Of a stretch of DNA of 64,000 nucleotides, positions 17,954 to 26,050 are shown piece by piece. Each line of letters starts with the position of its first letter. Position 1 is the stretch's first letter. The notes below the pieces were generated by a model that saw only the letters and a list, made by a program, of their open reading frames with translations, made no database searches and was not told the DNA's origin. This DNA is from Trichormus variabilis 0441 (GTDB lineage Bacteria; Cyanobacteriota; Cyanobacteriia; Cyanobacteriales; Nostocaceae): positions 618,001 through 682,000 of the forward strand of contig NZ_CP047242.1 of NCBI RefSeq assembly GCF_009856605.1. Direction: 5' to 3'. The translations under genes and the position numbers were made by a program.

Positions 17954-18505
17954 CTAGCGAGACTTACTAGTCTTGGAACCACCTGCTGATTGGGCTTCTT
18001 GAATTAACTGCGGCAGATGTTGTTCTATTTTTTGAGCTGTTTGTTCCTCTTGCTGTAAGTTTTGCCGTAACAATTGTACAACTTGATCTTGTCCCATCTG
18101 TTCGGCAGCTCTAATCAAACCACGGTAGCAGGCAATTTCTAACTGTTCTACCTTAGCTTGACCACCAGCCAACCCCAAATTAAGAATTGGTTGATTCTCT
18201 GAAGCTAGGAGCATTAACTTTTGACCGTCACTGACAAGACCAGCCGCAGCATCACAAGTGACCCGCGTTGGTTGCTGTCCCAAAGCGTTGAACACCTGTT
18301 CTAGATTCCGAATTTGTTGTTCTGTTTCTCGGATGTGAGTTTCAATCAAAGACCTGAGTTGATTATTTTGGCAACACTGCAACATTGTCTGCTGGGCCTC
18401 CCAAAAGCGATGTTCCGCGTCATAAATCGCCCCAACTTCGTAGATAAACTTTTCTTGGAAGTTGTTGATTCTGGCAGTCCCTGGACGTTCGCTTAGTTGA
18501 ACCAT
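17954..18505 (-). CDS. DUF892 (YciE/ferritin-like) protein
   Basis: A 183-residue helical protein of the DUF892 family. The characteristic opening (FQEKFIYEVGAIYDAEHRFW) and later helices (LRSLIETHIRETEQQIRNLE and EQLEIACYRGLIRAAEQMGQ) give the four-helix ferritin-like bundle, with Glu/His residues that could bind metal (E28, H30, E62 region). Members are often stress-induced; the exact role is unknown. The C-terminus is a basic Ser/Gly/Lys tail. The start is ATG 18505. It converges on narM and is divergent from the HEAT gene at 18742, with 236 bp between. Confidence 0.8.
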   Translation of the reverse strand: MVQLSERPGTARINNFQEKFIYEVGAIYDAEHRFWEAQQTMLQCCQNNQLRSLIETHIRETEQQIRNLEQVFNALGQQPTRVTCDAAAGLVSDGQKLMLLASENQPILNLGLAGGQAKVEQLEIACYRGLIRAAEQMGQDQVVQLLRQNLQQEEQTAQKIEQHLPQLIQEAQSAGGSKTSKSR

Positions 18506-18741
18506 TGTTCTTCACCTGAACTTCGGTTGACCCCTCTAAACTACGTTTGTCACTCAAGGCTTCTCGTCTTACCTAAGACACAACAGACATTAAATACTGT
18601 TAATTCTCAATGCTAAGACAGATACAAAAAACTCTACGGAGGCGGAAAACACTCTACTCTCATTCCTGAACCCCCGACCAAGCCACATGAGACATCAGGT
18701 AAAGTAAAGTAAAGATACATTAAGAATGCGCTGAGAATTAA

Positions 18742-19422
18742 ATGACTGTTTCACAATTGCAGGAAATTTCTGCTCAGTTAGAAAGTCCAGATTTGCGCGA
18801 TCGCATGGTAGCTCTTGCTAATTTGCGAAATATAGCTGCTGAAGATGCTGTACCTTTAATTAAAAAGGTATTGGATGACGAATCTTTGCAGCTGCGATCA
18901 ATGGCAATTTTTGCTCTAGGCATCAAACAAACAGCAGAGTGTTACCCAATTTTGGTAAAGATTCTCCAAAATGACCCAGATTATGGCATTCGTGCTGATG
19001 CGGCTGGCGCATTGGGATACTTGGGTGATATTAGAGCCTTTGAAGTGCTGTCACGAGCATTTTATGAAGACACCGATTGGTTAGTCCGTTTTAGTGCGGC
19101 GGTTTCTCTTGGTAATCTCAAAGACCCACGCGCCCATCAAGTCTTGATGCAGGCGTTAGACAGCAAAGAAGGAGTCATCCAACAAGCTGCTATCTCTGCC
19201 TTAGGTGAAATACAAGATATTGAATCTGTTGATAGTATCCTGCGCTTCGCTCAGTCAGATGATTGGTTAGTTAGGCAACGTTTAGCAGAATCCTTGGGTA
19301 ATCTTCCCACCCCCAAAAGTGTATCAGCTTTAAAATATTTAGAAAAAGACAGCCATCCTAATGTTGCTGAAGCTGCAAGGATTGGTCTGAAAAGACTTGA
19401 GGAAATGGGTAATCAAGCTTAA
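18742..19422 (+). CDS. HEAT-repeat protein next to a CpcS-type lyase
   Basis: A 226-residue protein made almost wholly of HEAT/PBS-lyase repeats (for example DPDYGIRADAAGALGYLGDI, DTDWLVRFSAAVSLGNLKD and QSDDWLVRQRLAESLGNLP). The repeats resemble CpcE/CpcF/NblB proteins that act in phycobilin attachment or phycobilisome turnover. The next gene, 71 bp downstream, encodes a CpcS-type bilin lyase, so a role with phycobiliproteins is likely by context. It may be an adaptor without catalysis. The start is ATG 18742, before a regularly repeating helical pattern that begins at about residue 20. Confidence 0.75.
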   Translation: MTVSQLQEISAQLESPDLRDRMVALANLRNIAAEDAVPLIKKVLDDESLQLRSMAIFALGIKQTAECYPILVKILQNDPDYGIRADAAGALGYLGDIRAFEVLSRAFYEDTDWLVRFSAAVSLGNLKDPRAHQVLMQALDSKEGVIQQAAISALGEIQDIESVDSILRFAQSDDWLVRQRLAESLGNLPTPKSVSALKYLEKDSHPNVAEAARIGLKRLEEMGNQA

Positions 19423-19493
19423 TATCACGTCCCATACTAGCTTTTAATAATAATAAGTGGGATTTTTAAATTAAGACTCAGGGAATTTAATTC

Positions 19494-20060
19494 ATGAATA
19501 TTGAAGAATTTTTTGAATTGAGTGCAGGTAAATGGTTTTCTCATCGCACTAGCCATCATTTAGCTTTTAAGCAATCGGAAGATGGCAAATCTGATCTGGT
19601 AATCGAGTCACTAGCCGCAGATCATCCAGAAGTCATCAAGTTGTGCGAATTATACGAAGTTCCTGCTAGTGCTGCTTCATGCGGTGCGAGGGTTAGCTGG
19701 AACGGTACTATGGAATGGGATGAAGAAAAACATACCGGATCTACAGTGTTAGCTACTGTACCCGATGTGGACAATCCCAACGAAGGCAGATTACTGCGGG
19801 AAATGGGTTATGCCGAGAAAGCCCCTGTAGCTGGACGTTACAAGATGGGTGATGATGGCGCTTTAACTCTCACGACAGAGTACGAAACCATGTGGTCTGA
19901 AGAACGCTTATGGTTTGCTAGCCCTAATTTACGGATGCGTGTCAGTGTGTTAAAGCGGTTTGGTGGCTTTAGTATGGCTTCCTTTACTTCTGAGATTCGT
20001 ATGGGCGGAAGTCCAGCTACAGCAAAAGCTGAAGAAGCGGCTAATTCTGCATCCAGTTAA
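19494..20060 (+). CDS. cpcS: CpcS/CpeS-type phycobiliprotein chromophore lyase
   Basis: A 188-residue protein of the CpcS/CpeS lyase family with a lipocalin-like beta-barrel. Family signatures include the opening [20 protein letters not shown], then [20 protein letters not shown] and [20 protein letters not shown]. Such lyases attach phycocyanobilin to the conserved Cys-84-type site of phycobiliprotein subunits. In Anabaena PCC 7120 the orthologue appears to be alr0617, the near-universal Cys-84 lyase. It probably forms an operon with the HEAT gene upstream. ATG 19494 is preceded by an AT-rich leader with CAGGGAATT. Confidence 0.9.
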   Translation: MNIEEFFELSAGKWFSHRTSHHLAFKQSEDGKSDLVIESLAADHPEVIKLCELYEVPASAASCGARVSWNGTMEWDEEKHTGSTVLATVPDVDNPNEGRLLREMGYAEKAPVAGRYKMGDDGALTLTTEYETMWSEERLWFASPNLRMRVSVLKRFGGFSMASFTSEIRMGGSPATAKAEEAANSASS

Positions 20061-20150
20061 GAATAGGCAGGGAATGGGGAATGGTAAGGCTTGTGAAACT
20101 TCCTTAATCATGACTCCTCCCGCCTCCTGCCCCCTTAAATCAGGCTAATT

Positions 20151-20867
20151 ATGCAGGCCTCCCTAGAACAACTTTCACAAATTATGGTGTTTGTAGGTAT
20201 AGAAACCTCAGACAAGGAAAGTTTGCAACCTTACACTCAGGTGCAAGGCTACAAAAAAGGAGAGATTATTCTGCATGAGGGCGATCGCCTGCCTGCTAAG
20301 TTATATGCTGTAGTTAGTGGCTCAATTCAAGTCACCAAAACAGCAACCACAGGAAAAGAAACGATTTTGCGGGGACTGAATGCTGGGGAAATTTTCGCCG
20401 CCCCTGCATTGCTAGGAGATAGCATTGCGCCTGCAACTGTGACTGCTGAATCTGATTGTGAAATTCTCACTGTCCAACGTGATGCTTTATTACAAGCCAT
20501 CCAAAGTAATCCAGAAATTGCTTTACGAATGTTGATGGTTTTTAATACTCGGATTCAGCAACTCCATGAAACAGTTCACGGGTTAGTTTCGGAGAGGGCT
20601 ATTGTTCGTCTGGCTAGGTTAATCGAATATTTCGCCACGGAATCGGGAACTGAACCAAGTCCACAAGGTCAGATTTTAAAAATCAAGTTATCTTACTATC
20701 GGATGGCTCGCAGCATTGGTATTACCTATGAAGAATGCGTGCGGTTAATTAAAACACTCAAGTCAGTTGTTGCCTATAGTCGAGGTGGCAAAATCATTAT
20801 ATTGGATGTTGAGAAATTGAATGCGATCGCCTGTGGTCAGTCAGAGACCATCACCTGTGGAACATAG
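20151..20867 (+). CDS. Crp/Fnr-family transcriptional regulator
   Basis: A 238-residue regulator. The N-terminal cyclic-nucleotide-binding-like barrel (about 15-130, YKKGEIILHEGDRLPAKLYA, then GEIFAAPALLGDSIAPATVT) is followed by a dimerisation helix and a C-terminal winged helix (about 160-225, LSYYRMARSIGITYEECVRL). There is no Cys cluster of the Fnr type. The effector pocket departs from the cAMP-binding consensus, so the ligand is unknown. It is not NtcA: the recognition helix differs. It lies 90 bp after cpcS in the same direction and converges on the gene at 20884-21387, leaving only 16 bp between them. Confidence 0.85.
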   Translation: MQASLEQLSQIMVFVGIETSDKESLQPYTQVQGYKKGEIILHEGDRLPAKLYAVVSGSIQVTKTATTGKETILRGLNAGEIFAAPALLGDSIAPATVTAESDCEILTVQRDALLQAIQSNPEIALRMLMVFNTRIQQLHETVHGLVSERAIVRLARLIEYFATESGTEPSPQGQILKIKLSYYRMARSIGITYEECVRLIKTLKSVVAYSRGGKIIILDVEKLNAIACGQSETITCGT

Positions 20868-20883
20868 ATGAAATTTGACATCT

Positions 20884-21387
20884 TTAGGAATTTGCTAAAG
20901 CTCCTAAATTTAATCTATCCTGTTCACGAGATGCGACAACTAAAACTAAACACAGCGCTGCAACAGCTTTTTGCCATTCTTGCCTGATTTGTTCGTCTTC
21001 CACACCTGCGAACACCCCTACTAAGCGAGGAACAGAAGCTTCTAACGCTGGACGCGGGACAGGACGGTGTAATTCAACTAAATGAGTGAGACTTTCCTGA
21101 TTATTTACAAAACCCACGACCCATTTTGTTGTATGGTCTGGACTATCAGGAACCCTCTTGACTCCTAACTCATTTTTTAACCAGTTGTAAAAAGGTGGGA
21201 GTTCCTTAGCTAAAACTGCTCCGGCCGTGGGTAAGGTTTCTTTGAGCAAATCGATATCTAAACTATTTAGTTCTTGTTGCAATTTGGGTGAATTGAGAAC
21301 CTCATACAGCGATTTTGAGAGGATAACTTCTAATTCAATGGAGGTAACATCTAAGTGTTGGGTGAATGTGGAAAATAAGGCTGACAT
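20884..21387 (-). CDS. Conserved-looking protein of unknown function
   Basis: A 167-residue soluble, mainly helical protein that I do not recognise. Notable features are a long N-terminal amphipathic helix region (HLDVTSIELEVILSKSLYEV) and a central segment with Trp/Pro (ELPPFYNWLKNELGVKRVPD). A hydrophobic C-terminal helix (QKAVAALCLVLVVASREQDR) is also present. There is no signal peptide and no known catalytic motif. It is the last gene of an apparent three-gene minus-strand operon with a cupin and a methyltransferase. The gap to the cupin stop is about 26 bp. Confidence 0.7.
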   Translation of the reverse strand: MSALFSTFTQHLDVTSIELEVILSKSLYEVLNSPKLQQELNSLDIDLLKETLPTAGAVLAKELPPFYNWLKNELGVKRVPDSPDHTTKWVVGFVNNQESLTHLVELHRPVPRPALEASVPRLVGVFAGVEDEQIRQEWQKAVAALCLVLVVASREQDRLNLGALANS

Positions 21388-21413
21388 TGTACAAAAACCC
21401 CAAAAATTATTGA

Positions 21414-21788
21414 TTATTTATCTGTATTTTTTTCAGAAAGTGTGAGCAGAAAAGCTAGATTTTCTTCAGACTTTAGAGCATGAGGTGCATTAGCAGGAAT
21501 CAAGACAAAAACACCAGGAATGAGAGTAATATCTTGACCTGATAAATTCAAAATTCCTCTGCCTTCTAAAACATTGATAGTGGCGTTGCGAGTAGAGGTA
21601 TGCTCAGAAATCTCTGTTGTAGCTGCCAGACAAAACAGAGTGTATTGGCAAGCTGTATCTTGAAATATGACTTGGCTTTTAATTCCTTTACGGGGATATT
21701 CAATTTGTTCTTGTAGTTGGATAACAAGAGATTTGTTAGTTATGGTTTGGTTAGTCATAGTTGATAAAATTTGATGATTGTGTGACAT
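21414..21788 (-). CDS. Small cupin-domain protein
   Basis: A 124-residue single-domain cupin. The barrel motifs are TTEISEHTSTRNATINVLEG (motif 1, with His and Glu candidates) and PGVFVLIPANAPHALKSEEN (motif 2, with His). Such proteins often bind a divalent metal, but the substrate is unknown. An ATG at 21788 and an in-frame ATG 10 codons later are both possible starts. It lies 11 bp downstream of the methyltransferase gene and so is probably cotranscribed with it. Confidence 0.8.
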   Translation of the reverse strand: MSHNHQILSTMTNQTITNKSLVIQLQEQIEYPRKGIKSQVIFQDTACQYTLFCLAATTEISEHTSTRNATINVLEGRGILNLSGQDITLIPGVFVLIPANAPHALKSEENLAFLLTLSEKNTDK

Positions 21789-21799
21789 TTATTGTGCTA

Positions 21800-22585
21800 T
21801 CAATTATCCTCTTGAGCTACAGCACAGAGAATGATATAGCCTAATTCGTGGCGGTATTTGTTAAAGATGTGACGCATTGCTAAAACTCTTTCACGGATAG
21901 ATTTATGCGTCAAGATATTAACTAAAATCTGTATCGTGTTGAAAATACCTTCATCTTGGAACATCCGCCATAAGTTCAATAAATTCATCGAGCCGATTTG
22001 ATGTTTCTCTACTTTTAATCCTGCTGTTTCACAAGCTGCAATCCAGTTAGTCTCTGAAAGTGGTGTAGAATTTACTCGAATTACTCTTGCTAAATCAGCA
22101 CGAATTTGTTCTTCTTTGTCATTAGCTAATAATTCATGGGAGAGAAACTTACCCCCCGGTTTGAGTCGATTGTGAATTTCCGCTAACAGCTTGGCTTTCC
22201 CTAATGGGGATTGCATTGTGAGAATGGCTTCGGCTAAAACATAATCAAACTTTCCTGGTATTACATCCAGATGGAAAATATCGCCTTCGATAATTTCAAT
22301 TTGATTTTCTAAACCAGCCACGCGGACATTTTCACGCGCACGAACTACGCTATCAGGATTTTTTTCTACCCCGACTACTTTCACACCATAGCGTTGAGCA
22401 AGGGATATTGCACTGTATCCAAAGCTAGAAGCTAACTCTAAAACTGTTTCGCTAGGCTGGAAATTCGCCCACCGGCATAATTGTTCTGTAGCTATTCGTC
22501 CACCGGGACGCAGATATTTTTTACCGACTGCTGCGAGAACTTCGTGTCCAGAAGCGTTTTGGAAATTGAGGGTTGTATTGGTCAT
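21800..22585 (-). CDS. Class I SAM-dependent methyltransferase
   Basis: A 261-residue methyltransferase. The Rossmann SAM motif is ETVLELASSFGYSAISLAQR (motif I, with Ala/Ser/Ser replacing the usual Gly pattern), followed by VKVVGVEKNPDSVVRAREN, IEIIEGDIFHLD and FDYVLAEAILTMQS. The C-terminal part is a helical substrate cap. It resembles methyltransferases related to UbiE/cyclopropane synthases, but the substrate is unclear. It is the first gene of the minus-strand operon with the cupin and the unknown protein. A dispersed repeat starts about 90 bp upstream of its start. Confidence 0.85.
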   Translation of the reverse strand: MTNTTLNFQNASGHEVLAAVGKKYLRPGGRIATEQLCRWANFQPSETVLELASSFGYSAISLAQRYGVKVVGVEKNPDSVVRARENVRVAGLENQIEIIEGDIFHLDVIPGKFDYVLAEAILTMQSPLGKAKLLAEIHNRLKPGGKFLSHELLANDKEEQIRADLARVIRVNSTPLSETNWIAACETAGLKVEKHQIGSMNLLNLWRMFQDEGIFNTIQILVNILTHKSIRERVLAMRHIFNKYRHELGYIILCAVAQEDN

Positions 22586-22675
22586 TTCTTTGACCCTCTG
22601 AATTTGTTATACCCTCAATTTGCCAGAAATTTATAATGCTGTCTCTGAGGTAGCTCAAAGAAGGAGATAAAATAA

Positions 22676-22854
22676 CGCCGTGTGCAACTTTCTCTCAGAC
22701 CTAACCCCCAACCCCTTCCCTATAAGGGAAGGGGAGTAATAATTGAAGCCTCTAACGCCACTTGCTACAACGCGGGTAACCCGCGCAACGCAGTGGCTCC
22801 TCCTTGCAGGGGAGAGGTTTGGAGAGGGGTTTTAAGAATAAGTCGCACATCGCG
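22676..22854. repeat. Dispersed palindromic repeat (copy B, reverse of 6357-6510)
   Basis: The bounds CGCCGTGTGCAACTTTCTCTC and AGTCGCACATCGCG match the ends of copy A in reverse orientation, with shared CCTAACCCCCAACCCCTTCCC and GAGAGGTTTGGAGAGGGG halves. This copy has an extra palindromic insertion (about 22757-22800, around CAACGCGGGTAACCCGCGCAA) that copy A lacks, whereas copy A has a different insert elsewhere. Confidence 0.75.
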
Positions 22855-22895
22855 TAAAATAAGGTAAAATCATCAAAAAACTCGCAGAACTATAA

Positions 22896-24539
22896 ATGGA
22901 CTGGATTACGCTACTGCGATCGCTACAGTCTGATTTTATTAAAAGGTTATCATCTGGTTGTCTGCTGCATTGCGAAATCGAAGGTCAATATAGTGAGTTA
23001 ACAGTCATCTCTGGCGAAAGATTAAAAACCCTACGAGATTTTTGCTGGCTGATGGCTGAAAAATACAAGCGGGTTTCGCCAGTTCGTGATGTTTTTATTA
23101 GCTACCTCAAGGGGAAATTAGGTGAGGAAGTTGTTAAAGAACGTTTAGCTGATTTGATTACCGAAGTAGATTATGAGAAGCGGCTTGGTGGCGATGGCAA
23201 GATAGATTTTACTTTAACTGCTAACCCTGCAATTGGCATTGAAGTTAAATCTCGTCATGGCAACATTGATAGAGTGAGATGGTCAGTTAGTGCCGAAGAA
23301 GTGGAAAAAAATGCAGTTGTAGTTTGCATTTTTATTAAAGAAGATGTTAATGAAGCACAATCATCATATCATCTGTTATTAGCTGGCTTTTTACCTACTC
23401 AAATGATTAAATTAAAGACAGGTAATATCTCATTTGGAATAGAGCAATTACTTTATGGTGGCGGCTTATGGGGTTATTTGGAACAGTTGCAAGCTTCCAG
23501 CAACTATCATCAGTTCCAGCAATCTCCGCCAATTTATGAATATCAACCCCAGCCAGAATTTTCAACTAAAATCAATCAAAGTCAATCAATCAAACCAGCT
23601 TTATTTACTGGTATCAAAAATATTCTATCTTATAGACGAGAAGAAGATATAAATATAGATTATATAAAACTTGGTGATGAGTGTTTTGCTCAAGGTGAAT
23701 ATACTGCATCTATTAAGAATTATAGCCAAGCTTTACAAGCAAGTAGTAATAATGGTGAATTATATTATAAACGAGGTTTAACTTATTATCAATTGGGAGA
23801 TTATGAGGCGGCGATCGCTGATTATTCTCAAGCCATAAATCTCAACTTTCACGATGCTAAATCCTATCATAAACGTGGCTTGGCTTTATCACAACTAGCA
23901 GCTTATGAAGCGGCAATTGACGATTATAACCAAGCAATTAGAATTAATCCTCATGCTGCTTCTATTTATAAAAACCGAGCAGAAGCACGCTCTCATTTAG
24001 GAGATAATCAAGGAGCGATTGAAGATTATACCCAAGCGATCAAGATTAATCCCCAATATGCAGATACATATAAAAATAGAGGCATATCTCGTTATTTATT
24101 AGCAACACAACCAGGATTTACCCAAGCAATTAAGATTAATCCCAATGATGCTAATGCTTACAAAAATCGTGGTAATGCGCGTGCTGATATTGGTGATTAT
24201 GCAGGAGCGATTGAAGATTATAATCAGGCAATCCAAATTAATCCCAAGGCGGCTGATGCTTATTATAACCGTGGTAACGCCCGTTATGATTTAGGGGATG
24301 AAGAAGGAGCGATCGCTGATTACACCCAAGCAATCCAAATTAATCCCAGCTATGCTGATGCTTATTATAACCGTGGTAATGTGCGTGCAGGCATAAAAGA
24401 TAAACAAGGCGCGATCGCTGACTTTCAAAAAGCAGCAGATATATATCGTAAAGAAGGTAAATTAGCAGAACTCAAAGATGCAACAGAAAGAATTGTAGAA
24501 TTGGAAATAGAAGAATCCATTGATATTTTAAATTTTTAA
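22896..24539 (+). CDS. Putative PD-(D/E)XK nuclease-like domain fused to TPR repeats
   Basis: A 547-residue protein. Residues 60-190 contain a PD-(D/E)XK-like core: Asp104 in GGDGKIDFTL, then Glu116-Val-Lys118 in GIEVKSRHG, with an upstream Glu pair (GKLGEEVV, 77-78) and a downstream strand NAVVVCIFIK. This spacing fits restriction-like nucleases and their non-catalytic relatives. Residues 250-530 are about eight TPRs (units such as YYNRGNARYDLGDEEGAIAD). One TPR near residue 400 is shortened by about 14 residues (SRYLLATQPGFTQAIKINP). There is no membrane segment. The substrate and partners are unknown. It is monocistronic and sits between two repeat elements. The nuclease call is from the motif alone. 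Confidence 0.65.
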   Translation: MDWITLLRSLQSDFIKRLSSGCLLHCEIEGQYSELTVISGERLKTLRDFCWLMAEKYKRVSPVRDVFISYLKGKLGEEVVKERLADLITEVDYEKRLGGDGKIDFTLTANPAIGIEVKSRHGNIDRVRWSVSAEEVEKNAVVVCIFIKEDVNEAQSSYHLLLAGFLPTQMIKLKTGNISFGIEQLLYGGGLWGYLEQLQASSNYHQFQQSPPIYEYQPQPEFSTKINQSQSIKPALFTGIKNILSYRREEDINIDYIKLGDECFAQGEYTASIKNYSQALQASSNNGELYYKRGLTYYQLGDYEAAIADYSQAINLNFHDAKSYHKRGLALSQLAAYEAAIDDYNQAIRINPHAASIYKNRAEARSHLGDNQGAIEDYTQAIKINPQYADTYKNRGISRYLLATQPGFTQAIKINPNDANAYKNRGNARADIGDYAGAIEDYNQAIQINPKAADAYYNRGNARYDLGDEEGAIADYTQAIQINPSYADAYYNRGNVRAGIKDKQGAIADFQKAADIYRKEGKLAELKDATERIVELEIEESIDILNF

Positions 24540-24540
24540 A

Positions 24541-24650
24541 TTCAAACCTCTACCTGGAGGAGAGGCTTTGACAGCGTTATTTTTCTAACAGAAGCAAGAT
24601 ATTCAAGCCCCTCTCCGCGTCGGAGAGGGGTTGGGGTGAGGTCTATCGAA
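24541..24650. repeat. C/G-rich hairpin repeat between convergent genes
   Basis: It contains ACCTCTACCTGGAGGAGAGG and CCCCTCTCCGCGTCGGAGAGGGGTTGGGG, a GC-rich stem like that at 6655-6690. It lies between convergent genes and could double as a terminator. Confidence 0.65.
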
Positions 24651-24661
24651 ATCACTTTAAA

Positions 24662-26014
24662 TTACGTCAACTTAATTCCCCTGATTGAATAATCTAACAA
24701 CTCCATCGGGTGCATAACACCCATTTTCTTACCTTGCAATTCTAAATGTTTAGTAATTTGCAAAGCACAGCCAGGATTAGGAGAAGCAATCAATTCAGCA
24801 CCAGTATTCAATAAATTTGTGACTTTTTGCTTGCCTAATTCTTCAGCAACTTCCGGTTGCAACATATTATAAACACCAGCACTACCACAACACAAAGCTG
24901 CATCTAATGGTTCTTTAATTTGCACCCCTGGTATTTGTTTTAATATCTGACGAGGTTGCACACTAATTTTTTGTCCATGTAATAAATGACAAGCATCTTG
25001 ATAAACCAAATTCAAAGGTTTATCTTTCAATGGTGAAAGTTTAGCGGTTAATCCTACAGTAGCTAAAAACTCTTGTGCATCTTTAACTTTAGCAGCGAAA
25101 TTTTTGGCTTTCTCTCGATATTCGGCATCATCTTCTAATATATGACCATATTCTTTTAAAGTATGACCACACCCAGCCGCATTGATAATCACATAATCAA
25201 CATCAGTATCAGCAAAGCTATCAATCATCTGTTTAGCTAAAGCTTTGGCTTGTTCTGTTTGTCCTTGGTGTTCGGGAAGTGCTGCACAACAACCTTGAGA
25301 TTTAGGAATAACCACTTCACAACCATTCGCGGTTAAAACCCGTACCGTTGCTTCATTAACTGGGGAGAAAAATAACCGTTGTACGCATCCTAAAATCATG
25401 CCGACTCGATAGCGTTTCTTACCCTGTGCAGGAATAATAGTTGGTAGATTGTCTTGGAAAGTTTTGATAGTAATTTTTGGCAGAATCGATTCCATTGCTG
25501 CCAATCTTGGAGATATTTTTTTGAGTAAGCCTGTAGCACGAATAACTTGGGAAATTCCCGACTTTTGATAAAAGAATAGGGGGATTAATAGAATGCGTAA
25601 AATATCTGGGTTGGGGAATAAAGAAAATATTAATTGACGTACTAACTTATCAGATAAAGTCCGAGGATAATTACGTTCTACTTGATGGCGAGTTGCAGAA
25701 ATTAACTTGTCATACTGCACACCAGAAGGACAGGTTGACACACAAGCAAGACAACCTAAACAAGAGTCGAAATGCTCTACTGTAGCTGTATTTAGAGCAA
25801 TTTCCCCCTCATTGATGGCATCCATTAAATAGATGCGTCCTCTGGGAGAATCCATTTCCTTCCCAATCACCCGATAACTGGGACAAGTTGACAGACAAAA
25901 ACCACAATGTACACAACTATCAATTAATTTTGGGTCTGGTGGATGGCTAGCATCAAATCCTTTTAAATTCTTTATACTGGCGGTATTATTGGTAGAATCT
26001 TCTGAAACCTGCAT
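24662..26014 (-). CDS. glcF: Glycolate oxidase iron-sulfur subunit (GlcF-like)
   Basis: A 450-residue iron-sulfur oxidoreductase. Two [4Fe-4S] motifs near the N-terminus (CVHCGFCLSTCPSY, about 35-48, and CLGCLACVSTCP, about 85-98) are followed by two CCG domains (GCCAALPEHQGQ and ALCCGSAGVYNML, with cysteines elsewhere). This is the GlcF/LldE/GlpC pattern. With the GlcE-like gene just upstream in the same direction (gap 36 bp), it probably forms glycolate dehydrogenase with a GlcD encoded elsewhere, feeding photorespiratory glycolate into glyoxylate. A lactate or other 2-hydroxy-acid dehydrogenase role cannot be excluded. Confidence 0.85.
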   Translation of the reverse strand: MQVSEDSTNNTASIKNLKGFDASHPPDPKLIDSCVHCGFCLSTCPSYRVIGKEMDSPRGRIYLMDAINEGEIALNTATVEHFDSCLGCLACVSTCPSGVQYDKLISATRHQVERNYPRTLSDKLVRQLIFSLFPNPDILRILLIPLFFYQKSGISQVIRATGLLKKISPRLAAMESILPKITIKTFQDNLPTIIPAQGKKRYRVGMILGCVQRLFFSPVNEATVRVLTANGCEVVIPKSQGCCAALPEHQGQTEQAKALAKQMIDSFADTDVDYVIINAAGCGHTLKEYGHILEDDAEYREKAKNFAAKVKDAQEFLATVGLTAKLSPLKDKPLNLVYQDACHLLHGQKISVQPRQILKQIPGVQIKEPLDAALCCGSAGVYNMLQPEVAEELGKQKVTNLLNTGAELIASPNPGCALQITKHLELQGKKMGVMHPMELLDYSIRGIKLT

Positions 26015-26050
26015 CTTCTTCTGTTCCCCTGTATATCTCTGGTAAGTAGC

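Noticed and set aside
17742-17957. 71-codon plus-strand frame after narM
   Set aside because: It spans the 18-nt duplication and the terminator hairpin, overlaps the next gene's end and has no ribosome-binding site, so it is probably fortuitous.
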